A stretch of DNA of 64,000 bases, from the NCBI GenBank assembly GCA_032173965.1, contig JAVUNC010000019.1, forward strand, positions 16,856,234 to 16,920,233, written 5' to 3'. The translations under genes and the position numbers were made by a program. The DNA comes from Sitta carolinensis (Eukaryota > Chordata > Aves > Passeriformes > Sittidae). This document shows positions 11,236-23,260 of this stretch, piece after piece (positions within the stretch are counted from its first letter, which is position 1; every line of letters begins with the position of its first letter). The notes under the pieces were generated by a model. That model was given only the letters and a program-made list of their open reading frames with translations, was not told the DNA's origin and ran no database searches.

Positions 11236-14200
11236 CTCTGGATCCAGCAGCAACTGCTTCCCCCACCACACCGACATAGCAGCTCTTGAGACAGGGCATG
11301 TCAATATTTCCACTCTTCCAGGCTGACCCTTCTGCTCTCCCCCAGAAATTCTCTGGTTTTAAGAGGTGAACCACCAGCTACCCAGAACCACTAAGAAAAT
11401 TATTCAATTTGTAATTTTTTTTTTCTCCAAGGAATGATTCTATCTTCAGTTGTTCTTAGTCAACAAAAAAATATTAAAATGAGAGGTGCTAGTGCAGGTC
11501 AAGAAAACACTTCAAAAGCAGTGACTTTTTAATTTTGTTTTTTAAATTTCTGTCTCCACTACTGTAATATGTGGGAACAGTCAAGAGCTCAAGCTTGCCC
11601 TGGGGTTTATATTACCATATTCACAAGCATAAATCTGTTTTGCCAGTTGGTGACCGATGGGGCAGCAGTGACACATCAACTGGCTCCACTTCTGGCTATC
11701 ATCAATTTGTAGTTTGCACTACAGTTACCAACCTAATTTTTGCAAGGGTTTCCACTGAATCCTTTCCTAATCAGCATTAACCCTCGGGCTGCTGCATCAT
11801 TTTAATTGAGTAGACTGTTTCTTTCAAGCCTGTTCAAGAAATGACTGATTAATGCTCTGCTTCTGCATGGGGTTTGCCATTCCTCGTGTTGAGCAAGAAG
11901 TTGAGTGAATACGTGTGCCACGTGAGCTGGGTTCTTGAGTGATTCCCTTGGGTCTCCTGCCTCTCACAGACGGTGTCTGGCTGTTTTCAGCAGAGTGATT
12001 TGGGGTTTTCTCTGGAGGGTGTGCACTGGAGATCTCATGGCAGGCTCGAGTCCACCTGATTACAGCTTTCTCCATAAACTGGTGTGTTAGAAGAGGCAGA
12101 AAGAAACCAAATGTTCTGTGTTCATGTCAGCTGAATTCAAGAGCTGCTTCGTGAGAGGGAAAGGGAGACCTGTGCAGAGGAGCAGAGATTTGGGGTGACA
12201 GTGCTGCTGTAGCACTTCTCTGCTGGGCTCACTCTCCTTGCAGGATGGCTGGGAATTGTTGTTGTGGGAGAACAAGTATCTCTTTGCCTTTGCTTCTGGG
12301 CTTGATACTTCTTTAACCATAAGAACAGTGATCTAATAAAATAACTACATTAGCCTTTATTTGGGACTTGCCAAAATTGCTGGCCACCAGAAAAGGGAAC
12401 ACTTTTGTTGGAGGTTTGGTGTCTGTCAACACTGGCTTGATTTGACCACGTGGCTCAAAATGCCTGTTACGGGGAGCTGTATATTTGTGCTGTTTAAACT
12501 CTGTATAATTAGGGCCTTACCTTAAACCTTTTTCAAGCAGCTACTAAAGCACTGTTTATTTTCTGTGTTCCTAGTGCTACTAAAGGAGCAATAAAAAGCA
12601 ATGTTTTTTATAGAAACCACATCCTTGAAGTCAAACCTCCAGGAAAATTTGGGGCTTTACAGGGGCACCACAGGGCTTTGAGGCACTTGCTGAGGATCCA
12701 AGTTTGAGGTTGGTGCAGTTGTCATTTGGCCCCCTTTTGCTGCCTGCATTACCATGGGTGTTTTAAGTTTATGAATTAAATAATGTCAAGAATGTTTATG
12801 AATTAAATAATTTCAATATTGTTAAATTTTACATCAGCTTTACAATGGCTTACCTACACTTTGTGTTTATTCAGCTGAGAAAGGGGAGGTACAAATTCAT
12901 TTGTGATTTGGAGTGTGCTCAGAAGAGTTATAGAGACTTGAGAGCTCTTTGGTGGTCAGCTGCTTCTCTTTTTCCCCTTCTGTTTGATTGCAATCCTTAC
13001 TCCAAAGCATTATACCTGCATGAAAGATCACCAAGAAATTCAGTTCCTCACTGAATGAAAATTGTTGTTTAAAGCTACAGAGCATTGTTTTGTTCCCAAG
13101 CGCAGGAATAGTTTAAATTTTGCTCTATTCTCTTTGTGTTTGCACACATGAAAAGAGGTAAAATTAGATTTAAAAAGAAAAAAAAAAAAAGAAAAAAAAA
13201 CTGAAAGGAGGAGTGGGGGAGAATAAAAGTTGCTCTTTTTTCACTTCTTTTCTTGAAAATTTTTAATATTAGATAAGTGGAGATGCTGGTTTGATACCCA
13301 TTCAGTAAGTCTGGAGAATTTGTACATTGAGTAGGGAATGTTGTAACTCTTGCAGACTTCCTGAAGTGAAATGACAATAATGACTAGCTAATGCTTTTAA
13401 AATTTTCAGTTTGGTACCAGAAACAATAGTTGATGGCAATAAAAGAGTTCCTTCACTAATTAGCTGGCAGCTTAGTCCTACCTGACTCCTAGGAAAGCTC
13501 CCTGTTGCTTATTAATGGATGCATCCAAATGTTCTGTGATGTTTGACACCACTTTACTATTCTGGTCATAAATCTAAAGAAGAAAATTACCAGTTTTCCT
13601 TTTTTTTTTTTTTTTTTTCTTTTTTTTTTTTTTTCCTTTTTTTTTATCTTTTACGAAGGATGTTCCTTTGTGATTCAATAAAATACTGACCTATTTATGT
13701 ACATATCTCATTAGACGCTCTGGTACTCTTCCCATTTTTCTTTTCTGAAGGCAAATTTCCCTTCACTTGAGGCTTCTTGCTCACTGTTAAACATGGTCTG
13801 GTCACAGCCTGCTAATTGAGTGGAGCAGGGGCAAAGAGGAGAAAATGCAAAAGGCAGCTGATGATGAGAGGTGCATGATGTGTGGCCATGCCACACAGCT
13901 GCACCATGAGAAGTTTAAGGGTACACAGCCCTCAGTGCCTGAAAACCAGTGCACATCATTATAAGGCAAGAGTTTCACAAGGTCAAACTTACATCCCACA
14001 GACAACTTTAAATTATTAATTTGTTGACTTGCAAGCATTGACCTTTTCCGTTAAAATATCCTTTTATGTCTTCCATATAATGTCTTAAGGTTAAAAAACA
14101 AAGTTATGGTCTATTGAAATTTTTGCAACCTTCACAAATTCCATCAGTCAGTTTGAGACCCTTAAGTTATAACCAAGTCCTGTGTTAATTAACTTGACTA

Positions 14201-14899
14201 ATACATTGCCAGAAATAGAAATCTTTTGTCTTCTCTCAGATTTTGGCAGTGAGTTTTGTAGCCACTGGGGACTTATAGTAACGTTCTAATGGTATATATG
14301 CACATTCTTTGAATGTTTCTGTACTGGATCTCAAATCCTTGAAAAGGTCAGCTATTCCTGAAGCACAGCTGCTTGCAGAAACAGCTTCTGTTGGGTCCTG
14401 ACGTTCTGAAAACCCAGTTGTACCTCTGGCCTTTCTTCCTGCCTCAGTGAGCCCTGAGCTGCCATGAACAGCCAGCCTCCAAGGCCAGCTGTAGATGAGG
14501 TGTTCCTCAAGAGAGAGCCATAGGCTGATCCTCACTCCAGCCAGAGACTCAGTCTGCCTTCAGTGTTCTGGCATCCACCCCTGGAGTCTTCTGGGGCCTC
14601 CTCTGCAGCCCCTTAATGGCTTGCACATCTGTGTTTTCCCTTTCTCTGAACTCCAGCTCTAGGTCGCTCCATGGGCCAAGGAGCCAGTGTTTCAAGTGGT
14701 TCCTTACAGCTGGGAAAGCTCTTCCAAAACACAGCAATGCATCTTATCAGAATTATGGGCCTGGTTGTCATGTCTTGTAAAATGATTTGGGTTGCAAGGA
14801 ACCTTTGGTGGACATCTAAGTTCAGACTCCTTCTCAGAGCTGGTTCAGTTCTCAGGAGTTTGGTGATGAACTCACTACAATAGCAATGCTGTGGGTCTT
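11236..14899. other. no recognisable gene
   Basis: AT-rich non-coding DNA. Simple A- and T-rich tracts lie at 13167-13200 and 13599-13645. A near-repeat of ttatgaattaaataat occurs twice at about 12768-12811. No exon with paired splice sites was found. Confidence 0.6.
13599..13645. repeat. T-rich low-complexity tract
   Basis: Three runs of T separated by single or double C. It is simple sequence with no coding content. Confidence 0.9.
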
Positions 14900-15045
14900 G
14901 GAAGCTCTCCATGTGTGGAGACACTCAAAATCCAGCTGGATATAGAGCTGGACAACCTGCTCTGGCTGACTGTGCTAGACCAGGTGGGTTAGACTAGAGA
15001 AGTGAGGTCTTTCCAGCCTCAGCTGCTCTGTAACTCCTTAGGGTT
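14900..15045 (+). mobile_element. CR1 LINE 3'-end fragment, sense, diverged
   Basis: The order ctccatgtgtggagacactc, aaaatccagctggatatagagctgg, acaacctgctctggctgac, ggttagactagagaagtgaggtc, tttccagcctcagctgctctgtaac follows the CR1 3' terminus in sense: the end of the reverse-transcriptase frame, then the short 3' UTR, then the tail. The tail has only one recognisable unit. Divergence is high, which indicates an old insertion. Confidence 0.75.
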
Positions 15046-17019
15046 GTGTTCATGGCTATCAAGTATTCCCTGCATGTGAGTGGGTAATAACCCAAAGGGG
15101 GACTAGTTGAGAAAGTTAAGTAGTGCCGGAAAATGAGCTTTCCAGTGCTCTCTGTAAACCACCTGACCTGCATGGTTGGTCAGGACCTTCCTTTGGGAAG
15201 CCAGCACAGTTTTACCCAGAGCCCTCCTGTGCTTCGTGGAGGCTCAAAGGTCTCCTTGCCCTTGAAGAACCTCAAGGCAGTCTCAGGGCACTGAGCTGGC
15301 ATTGAACCTGGCACCTCTGAAGAACAGAGACCCCCAGTGGAGATTTATCAGGTTTCACTTGACAGGAGAACATTAATGAATCTCTCTAGAAAACCAGGAG
15401 ACTCAGCACAGGTCTTGAGAGCAGCAGAAGTGCTACAGGCAGGAGTTCTTCCACATTTTTAGGCTGATCTTATGTACCTGCCACATCTGTCTTGTTTGGG
15501 AAACCTGAGTGCCTGCCATAAACATTCTCAAAGTTTTATGTAACCCTGTCAGCAATCATCAGTTTACAGAGTGGAACAAAATGGTCATAGTTATAATGAA
15601 AAAAAAATACAAAATTTGTAATAGGATTTCTTCATTTAACAAAATCACAGATTATTCAATGGTCTCTTAGTTGGATGAATGGAAAAATAAAATTAAACAT
15701 ATAGATAAAGTATAGAATAATTCATCAGAAGGACTGCTCCCCATTTAGAAATGCTAGTGCTGCTTCCTCTCCCTGGGTCAGCCCCAGCTGATTAAACACC
15801 AAATTCCTAATGTGAGAGCTCCTGCATTTCTCTGCTGCTGCCACACTGGGCCTTTAACTCCTGGCATCTCTCAGTCGTGGTTTATAAGATAAAATAAATC
15901 CTTTTCCCATCATAAATCCTATATGAATCAGTATTATCCTGCTTCTGCAGCTGAGAAAATTAGGTCAGACAGGAGAAATGCCTTGATGGAAGCCACCAGG
16001 GAGCTCTGTGACAGAGTGACAATTAGGGTGGAGGTGCCCTGGGATAATCAGTTGGGTCCTGATGTTTGCTGCATCCTTCCCATGCTGGAAAAAGCCAGTG
16101 GCTTCACTTCTTTTTGTCCTTTGAAACAGCTGGGTGCTGACAAAAATGGGTTATGTCTTGGGTTAAGTACACTTTTGAGTACATTTCTTAGAACTGCCAA
16201 ATAGTCCAACTCCCAAATTCTTTTCCTGCTTAACATTAATATTAATATTAATGCAGATTTTCTGACTTAAACACATGGGCTTTTCTTGAGTGTACGGATA
16301 CCAAATTGACTTAAGCCAGAGAAGAAACCATACTTGGGAAACCCTGAAAATCTTCTTTAATCAGAAGCTTATTAAATGCAGAGCAAAAATATGAACTGCT
16401 AATTTTCAAAATAGACACACTCTGGGTTTTGGCTTCCCATTCTTCTTCCCCAGCACAGTGATGGATGTGCTTTCTGTGCTTACCATAGTCAGACTTCTCT
16501 TGAAGGTCAGGGGATTTAAAAGTGCAACCTGACTGCAATTAAATTGCTTTTGCCTGTCAACACACTCTCTATTTCTGTGTACCAGCATAGGTCAGAAATA
16601 TTTAGTGGTCTCTGTTAGAGGTTTGTCTCCACAGAAAAGCAAAGGAAACATCCTGCAGGGAACTGAGCAGGTAAAACACCCTGGTTTGGATTAGTTGTTG
16701 CAGAGGATTCTTCCATATAAAATACCCTTTTAATAGTGTCAACCAGTTGCAAGTGTGTTAGGTGTCCTTTTCACCTGGGATGATCCAATGTTTTACCTGA
16801 ATTACCTTCAATTCCAGTCTCTCTGAAGCTTTCTGGGCAAACCCCAAAAGTGTCAGTTTTAGAGACCTGTCTGACAGCAATAGATTAGAGTCTGGTGAAG
16901 ACGGTAAAGACTTCTGGTAGAAGTCTGGTGTTTTAAGGGTTTGCTTGTGGCTTAAATCTTCTTTCTCAATATCCCAAGGATGGAGACTCCCTCTTCTCTG
17001 GCCTCTCTGGTATAGCCAG

Positions 17020-17095
17020 TCAGTGCCCACAACCAGCCTGGTGGCCCTCCACTGGCATCACTCCAGCTGGTCAACCAGCTTCTCCTCCAGAAGGC
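17020..17095 (-). mobile_element. probable old CR1 fragment, antisense
   Basis: The stretch around ccagcctggtggccctccac, tggcatcactccagctggtcaa resembles the antisense of the CR1 segment that normally reads 'ttggtggccctccgctggac, ccgctccagctggtc'. It is short and diverged, so the call is tentative. Confidence 0.4.
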
Positions 17096-18559
17096 ATCAT
17101 GTGCCTTTTCCATATATACTTGCCTGGACTTAATAATTTCACTGGGAGAATCCTAATTGCTCCTGTATGGATGAATTCTAATCTTTCAGCAGTGTTTTTC
17201 CAAGCACTGATTTTTCTGGCCCTGCTCCCAGTCAGGCTTTGGTGCCTCCAGAGGGATTCAGCCAAGCTGCCTCCCTGAATCTGCAAGATACAGCTCATAG
17301 CCTCCAATAACAAACACTTACGTATTTTCATTTTGTTTTTATACTTTCTGTCTAAACACATATGCTCCACTGCCTCCTTCTTTCAAGGAGCACAAATCCC
17401 CCTCCTGAAAGCCCAGGGTGCCTGCTGCAAAGCCAGGCTTTCCGGGGCTGATGTCAGAAATAAGACCTCTTTATCTCCCTTCCTGTGTCACCGGTCTCCA
17501 TCCAAGAGGAAGTGAAGCGTAAAGCAGAGCACACTGAGATGCTCTAATCACACTCCCTTCCTGCTTGGTGGGTCTGTTCCCAGGAAAAGCCTTGCTGAAG
17601 TCATATCTACCTGTCCTTCCCATTTTTGTAAGGACACAGCAGCTCTCCTCAGCCTTTTATATTCTCCATTCCTCCTCCTGAAGTGTGTCTGGAGCTGACA
17701 GTGCTGTCTGGGAAGTGCAGCAGAGACAGGGACAGAAGTCTCCTTCCATCTGGGTGCAAGGCTCAACATCACTCTGAGTTGCAGCACATCCAGGTTTGGA
17801 CTCGGGTGCCTTGTGCCCAAGGGAATTTGACCTGGGCATTTCTCAGAGTGGCTTTCATTAATTACACTGCAACCAAAATGAGTAGCCCAGCTTCTCTGTT
17901 GCACGACTATCCATCCAATCAAACCTTCCCCTGCCTGTTCAGGCAGTCAGTTCATGATGTTGTGCCACATTATGCTGATAACTGTAACCACAGAAGCTGC
18001 CTCTGTGCTTCGTGATTCTGTCCTGAACTGCTGCCTACAGCTGTGGTACAGCATTTTCAACACCCCTGGAATCTCACACAAGCTTTCCATATGAGACTAT
18101 GCCATTCACAGGAGAATTGTAATAAAATTTGTCTCTGCGTCCTTTTTCTGTCCAGATTACCAGAGCTACCCCAGAACTGCCTTTAGACAGGAGAGCTTGG
18201 GTAGTGGTGTCTTAGCTGCTTTGAAGATCAGATTGGAGGGTGTGTTGTGGAACATCACAGAAGATAGGAGACAGGCTGTATCCCTCTGGTTCTGAATCCC
18301 TTTAGCTCTGCAGATTTAAGCTAGGTCAGTTATAATACAGCTCGAAGCAGAAAGATGAAAGAGCTGCAATTAACATCATCAAGCCTGTATTTTCATATGA
18401 ACAGCAAATGCAAATGTTAATGTAGACAAGCGAAGACCTCTCCCAACCCCTGTATGTGCTGAAAATTTAGCAAACACATCAATAAACTGTTCATGGAGAT
18501 ACTCATGAATATTTTTGTATTTTAGCCTTGTCATCAGCAACTTTTCAAGACAATTATGT

Positions 18560-18602
18560 TGTGTGAAATGATTACTATAGTTGTGCGAAATGATTACTAT
18601 AG
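18560..18602. repeat. short tandem duplication, 21-22 bp x 2
   Basis: The unit tgtgtgaaatgattactata is followed at once by tgtgcgaaatgattactata, differing by one base plus an extra T. It is a recent local duplication with no known role. Confidence 0.9.
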
Positions 18603-21600
18603 AATGAAAGAGCAAGCTCCAGGGTAGTTTGTCTCTGTGGCTGTTCATTTTTCAGTGATATGAATGATGGTTTTAATCAACAGGTCTGTGTGATGGAATA
18701 AATTCCACTGTCTCATCATTGCTCTGGGTGTAGGTTGTTTTTACCAATAACTATGTTTTATAACCAGAAACAGCTCTGGCTGAATCCCAGCTAAGAAAAG
18801 GACACATATGCCGTACATGAGTACATTGTGCTTTATGGCTGGCATTTCTAAAGCTACACAAACAATCTGAATGCCCAGATCCCATCAGTGTTAATGAAGA
18901 CACAATAACCAAGTCCTTCATTGCCCTAAGTGGAAAATCTATGTGCACAGTGCTTAATTCATAGTATAAAGAACTCAGTGTGTAGGCTTCTGTTGATATC
19001 AAAAGATATTAGAACTGGCCTACATCACAAACTTCAGAGGAAGCATCAGCCACTTCACACCCTAGCAAAGGGGTTTTGAGGTAATCCAGCTGACTTGACA
19101 CTATGGGAATATTAGAGAGGACTGATACAGCAGAGCTGGGAGCAAACAACCTCTTGTGCTGAGGGTCCCAAAATGCTGCAGAGCCTGCAAGGGGATGCTT
19201 AAACTACAGCACTTTCAGGACGACTTGTGGGGGTTTGGTAGCACAAGCTGCAGCAGCTGTGTCAGGGCAGGGATGGGCCTCAGCTGATTGAGAGAGACAG
19301 AAAAAACCAAGTCCTTCCTCCACCTTCCTTTTTCCCCCAGCTGGCATCAAGGCTGCTCCTTAGCAAGTGGTGTTGCCTCACCAGGCTGTGTCCACTGTGT
19401 CCAGGCCCAGGGGGGGAACTTCTGCTCAAGCCAATGTATCTCGGTGCTTGGTGGCCTACTCACCAAACTGAAAGGCAAACTGAATTCAGAGGCTGTCCCC
19501 AGTTAACTCCTGGATGCTCTCCTGGGCATGCAAACTCGAAGTCCTTGTTTTGCTCAGCACTTTGCTTTAACTTGTGCCTTTGCTGTTTGCCTCAGCTGGT
19601 GCTGAGCACCAGTGTCAGCACATGACTACAGTCACTCACAGAGCAGCCATTACATGAATGGACCCTTGTTAAGGCCAGTCAGTATTGTGTACATGAAAGC
19701 AGAGTTACAGAAGTGACCAGGCTCTCTTGGCTCTTTTAGCACGTCTTGTGTTCCCTACAGATTGTTGAGGCATGATCCAAAATTTCTATATAATGTCTGT
19801 GCCTGAAAGCCAGGCAAAATCCCTACACTGTGTTTTCCACCCCTTTGCCTAGGATGCAACCTGGGCAAAGGGCTGAGAATACTCCACTAAGGATTTGTTT
19901 ATTTTTGAACACAGCTGTCTAGCAGCCTCAGTGAGCTCTGCAAAATGACCTGGATGCAAGAGGCTCAGTTTCAGCACTGCATCTGTAAGCCAGTGGACCT
20001 AAGGGGGTCAGGGGAGGTGTTTGTTACTCAGTTGTCTGTGATATTGAACTAAGATTCTTTGTCTGAGTTTGCCATTCATCTAGCAAAAACTGATTTTCAT
20101 TTGTTAAGCTTTCAAGTGTGTCCATCTGTAATTAAATTCAGCCTGTCCACCAAATAAAAGGATACCTTGCATACAGCTAAAATATTGGAGCTGAGTATGT
20201 ATGGTATTTATGTTGGCTTTTCAGTATCTAATTCTCTAACTTTTAGCATTTACTTGGGTTGTGTGTTCTGGTTTTACTTTTTTTTTCCTGACAACTTGAG
20301 TCAATAGCTCTGGGGTAGAAACTAGAATGTAATTAAACATGCAAATAAGTGGACGTCAGGTATATGAAACACTATCAAGTGTGTTGGATACATAAGCAAA
20401 ACCCAGGCTTATCAAACATGTTTTGTATTCAGTGCTGTGTTAGCAAGTAAGGGTGATGTTACCCAAAGCCAGCAAATTGAAGTGGTTTATGGTCTCTGTG
20501 TTCTGTTTTTATAACCAGCAGCTCTCTAGCTTGTCCCTCATTTCAGTTACTGGCAGTAAGTGTCTTGTTTTTCCAGCTCCAGATTTACTTGCTCATTCAA
20601 AGCTAAACCAGCAAAGTAAGGAGATGTTGTATCTGCTGCAAGTCCCTTGTACTTCACCAAGCTCCACACCTGAAGGCTTACCAGATGCCCCTTTATTTTT
20701 TCCTCCTTGAGACAGGATACTTAAAGGCTGGTTTTATAAAGGCAGATGTCAGATACATCCAGAAAAGGTTAATCATTCACAGTTGCATTATAGTGAGTAG
20801 CCTAGGAATGGAGACTAAGGAAATTGATGTTGACTTTCTGGGGTGCTTTAAATGTTCTTGAAAATGTTCTCTCCAGTCTTCCTGAAACCTTCCTTTCTTG
20901 TTTACAGCATCTTAAGGATTTTCAAAGGATGAATTAAAATTCAAATCCTTTAGGAAGGTAAATATAAGAAAACATATAGAAAAAGAACTGGTGAAAAATT
21001 GAAAACTGTTCCTCTGGGAAGCAGAAAAGGAAATTATACTTTAGCATGCAATGCATGCCTCATTGGATTTTACTAAATTGCCCTCGCTTTAGCACTGAGT
21101 CACAGGAGAAATACAGCATTTCACAAAGCAGGTAGAATCAGAAAGACTTTAAATGATTTCTGGGATATTAAATTCACAGAGACTAAGATATATTGCGCCA
21201 GCCTAATTATTTTGAAATACTGCGGGTAAATCAATGGACGTACACTTAATGTTTAATTGTAGGGACCATCTATTACTTCCACTGTGTGGGCCAAGTCCTG
21301 CTCTCACTTGCAATTAATGAAATCTTACTACAGGCAGTAATTCTGTGTGAAATGGGCAGCATTTCAGCACTCGTTTGATGATACATGTTGTGACAGGAAA
21401 AAAAAGCCAAGAGCAGAACACGTGGCTCTTGCTTTTCCCACTATTGGCCTAGAGGTGGCATTGCAAAGATCTCAACAAGGATGAGCAGATGCCAGCAGCC
21501 AGTCCACTAAAGAAAAGTACGTGTTCATTCTCCCTGGTTTTCCAAAAGAAAGGAGCTCTTGGGTCTATATTGGATCAGGTGAGCTTCTGCCATCCAAAAT

Positions 21601-22470
21601 CAATGCAGCATCTATGGCAAATGATGGCTTTTCTCTAATTCACTTGGAATTTGTCACCTTGGCTCTTACCTGCTCACTGCCAGGCTTAGGCAGTGCTGGA
21701 AACGTGGATTCCTGCTCCAGCTGAAAGCTGGTGGCCAGGAAAAACTGAATGTCATTCCCAGTTCGGGGGAGGTAGCTTCCTCTTGCTTTGTGTTCTCCAT
21801 GGTGCTCATTTAGAGATGATGATGGTAGACTTTAAATTGTTACTGATTCCATTGAATGCTTGGCATTGCCAGGGGTATTTGCATGTTTTCCAGGCAGAAC
21901 ATTGCTGTAGCATTTGTTCCCAACTTGCTTCTAGGTTCTTGTTCTTGTCTGTCTTCCTCATGAAAAGGATCCAAGTTTTGAGCTGGAAGCTCCCAAGAGC
22001 AGGGATTGCTATCTGTGCATTCTCTATGTGACTGGAAGAGAAAACATGTTAATTTTATTTCACTGCTAAGGTCTCCCAACACAAGATTCACCCTGTGCCA
22101 GAGTGTGCAAGTGGAGCAGCATCACCACACCTGGGCAGCAGGAGCTATGTAAAAATGTAATTCACAGAACAGTATTATCCATCCAAGTAACTCATTAAAG
22201 GGAGCAGGTATTACTTAGGATTATCCAAAGATCCTGCTTCCATTACCCTGCCTTGGCAATGTACCGATGTCAGAACCACCTAAACTTTGCCCGTCCCATC
22301 TTTCCTTCGTCTTGCCCTAGAAATGCTCCCTGGGGAAGGTGCCTCTCCTGTTGCTTCCATGCGCCTGCCGCTGCAGCTCCCAGCATACCTGCCCTCGCCT
22401 GGGCTAAATCCCTCGGGACAAGCCGGGCACGCAGCGCCTCGCCGCCAGCGGCACCCTTTAAGGGGGAGGG

Positions 22471-22497
22471 GGATAGAGAGAGAGAGAGAGAGAGAGA
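22471..22497. repeat. (GA)n microsatellite
   Basis: About twelve GA dinucleotides just upstream of the X-box-like and TATA motifs. GAGA tracts in promoters can exclude nucleosomes; that role is inference here. Confidence 0.95.
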
Positions 22498-22509
22498 ATG
22501 AGATCTCCC

Positions 22510-22523
22510 GTTGCCATGACAAT
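22510..22523. promoter_or_regulatory. RFX X-box-like site
   Basis: gttgccatgacaat matches the palindromic RFX consensus GTTGCCATGGCAAC at 12 of 14 positions. It lies about 345 bp upstream of the TATA box in the same GC-rich block. RFX factors bind such sites in ciliary and neural genes; binding here is unproven. Confidence 0.4.
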
Positions 22524-22864
22524 GAGCCTGTCGGGATGAACATTTCTTTCTGTGAACAGCAATTCAAAGCTTGCAGCAATGCTGCTGCCTCCCAAAGGTT
22601 ATTAGTGCCACGCGCAAACAGAGCTGGGCAAAGCCTTGGCAAAACAAAGGCGCGGGGGAGAAGCTGGCTGGTGCCGCGGACCCTTCCCCACTCGGGCTTC
22701 GAGCGGTCCAAGGCATCGCTTTCTGCCCCTTTGTTCCCGGCCCTGGCACAGATCAAATCCAGCCTCCCTTCCCCCAGCAAAGCTCGCACTAAGCTGGGGC
22801 ACACTAGAGCGAAAACGGATTAAAAAGAAAAATCATCCTTGCTGCAGGAGATGAAGGGAGCACA

Positions 22865-22872
22865 TATATAAA
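22865..22872 (+). promoter_or_regulatory. TATA box
   Basis: TATATAAA followed by T and GC-rich sequence (cggcgag), which is the typical flank of a functional TATA box. It reads to the right; the minus strand gives no TATA motif. A start site would be expected near 22893-22900. Confidence 0.5.
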
Positions 22873-22997
22873 TCGGCGAGATGGAGGGTGCTCTGCCCCG
22901 GGGCTGGGCTCGCCGCTGGCAACGAGGGGCTTAAATCAAAACTGGTCGGGCGGCCCGGGGTGTGCGCCGACCCCTCCTCTGCTGCTGGACCTGCAGC

Positions 22998-23165
22998 ACC
23001 AGCGGGCTGAGAAAGGCAGCGGCCAAAGCCGCCGTGGTGTGAGTGTCCAGGAGAACCAGCGGGCTGAGAAAGGCAGCGGCCAAAGCCGCCGTGGTGTGAG
23101 TGTCCAGGAGAACCAGCGGGCTGAGAAGGGCAGCGGCCAAAGCCGCCGTGGTGTGAGTTGTCCCG
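22998..23165. repeat. 57-bp tandem repeat, 2.8 copies, each with GTGAGT
   Basis: The unit begins accagcgggctgagaaagg and ends gtgagtgtccaggaga. The agcggg landmark recurs at 23001, 23058 and 23115, giving an exact 57-bp period. Copies differ by only one or two bases, so the expansion is recent. The period is a multiple of three, which explains spurious repetitive open frames on both strands. Each copy contains GTGAGT (23039, 23096, 23153). Confidence 0.95.
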
Positions 23166-23260
23166 GAGCGCTGGCCGAGCCGGAGCTGCCGCTCACCACG
23201 CTGGAGGGAGCTCCTGAGACGGAAAAAGTGCCGTGTCGTGCTCCAGCCCTCCCAAGTCAG

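Larger units (their letters stand above)
15046..22269. other. no recognisable gene; possible conserved non-coding blocks
   Basis: No coding exon could be supported. A short stretch at 15950-16100 reads as a fairly protein-like peptide in one plus frame behind an acceptor-like AG, but has no matching donor. A weak antisense CR1 piece lies at 17020-17095 and a 21-22-bp duplication at 18560-18602. The block 21040-21330 has an AT-rich, non-repetitive texture with homeodomain-like TAAT cores, such as is common in conserved enhancers; this is only an impression. Confidence 0.5.
22270..23260 (+). promoter_or_regulatory. GC-rich TATA-containing promoter-like region
   Basis: About 1 kb that is clearly richer in GC and CpG than its flanks. 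From left to right it holds a GA microsatellite, an X-box-like site, a non-repetitive block (22530-22640) resembling conserved promoter sequence, a strong TATA box at 22865-22872 (TATATAAAT, plus strand), and a 57-bp repeat with donor-like GTGAGT sites. A start near 22895 reading right would give a first exon of about 145 nt ending at the first GTGAGT. No coding frame of note follows, so a non-coding first exon is the likeliest reading. I cannot name the gene. Confidence 0.5.

Noticed and set aside
14770..14840. Possible antisense CR1 tail (aaatgatttgggttgcaagg)
   Set aside because: Similarity is short and diverges quickly. It lies beside a sense CR1 end, so the apparent match may be coincidental.
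15950..16100. Protein-like peptide behind a ttctgcag acceptor
   Set aside because: No usable donor closes the exon, and the peptide matches nothing recognised.
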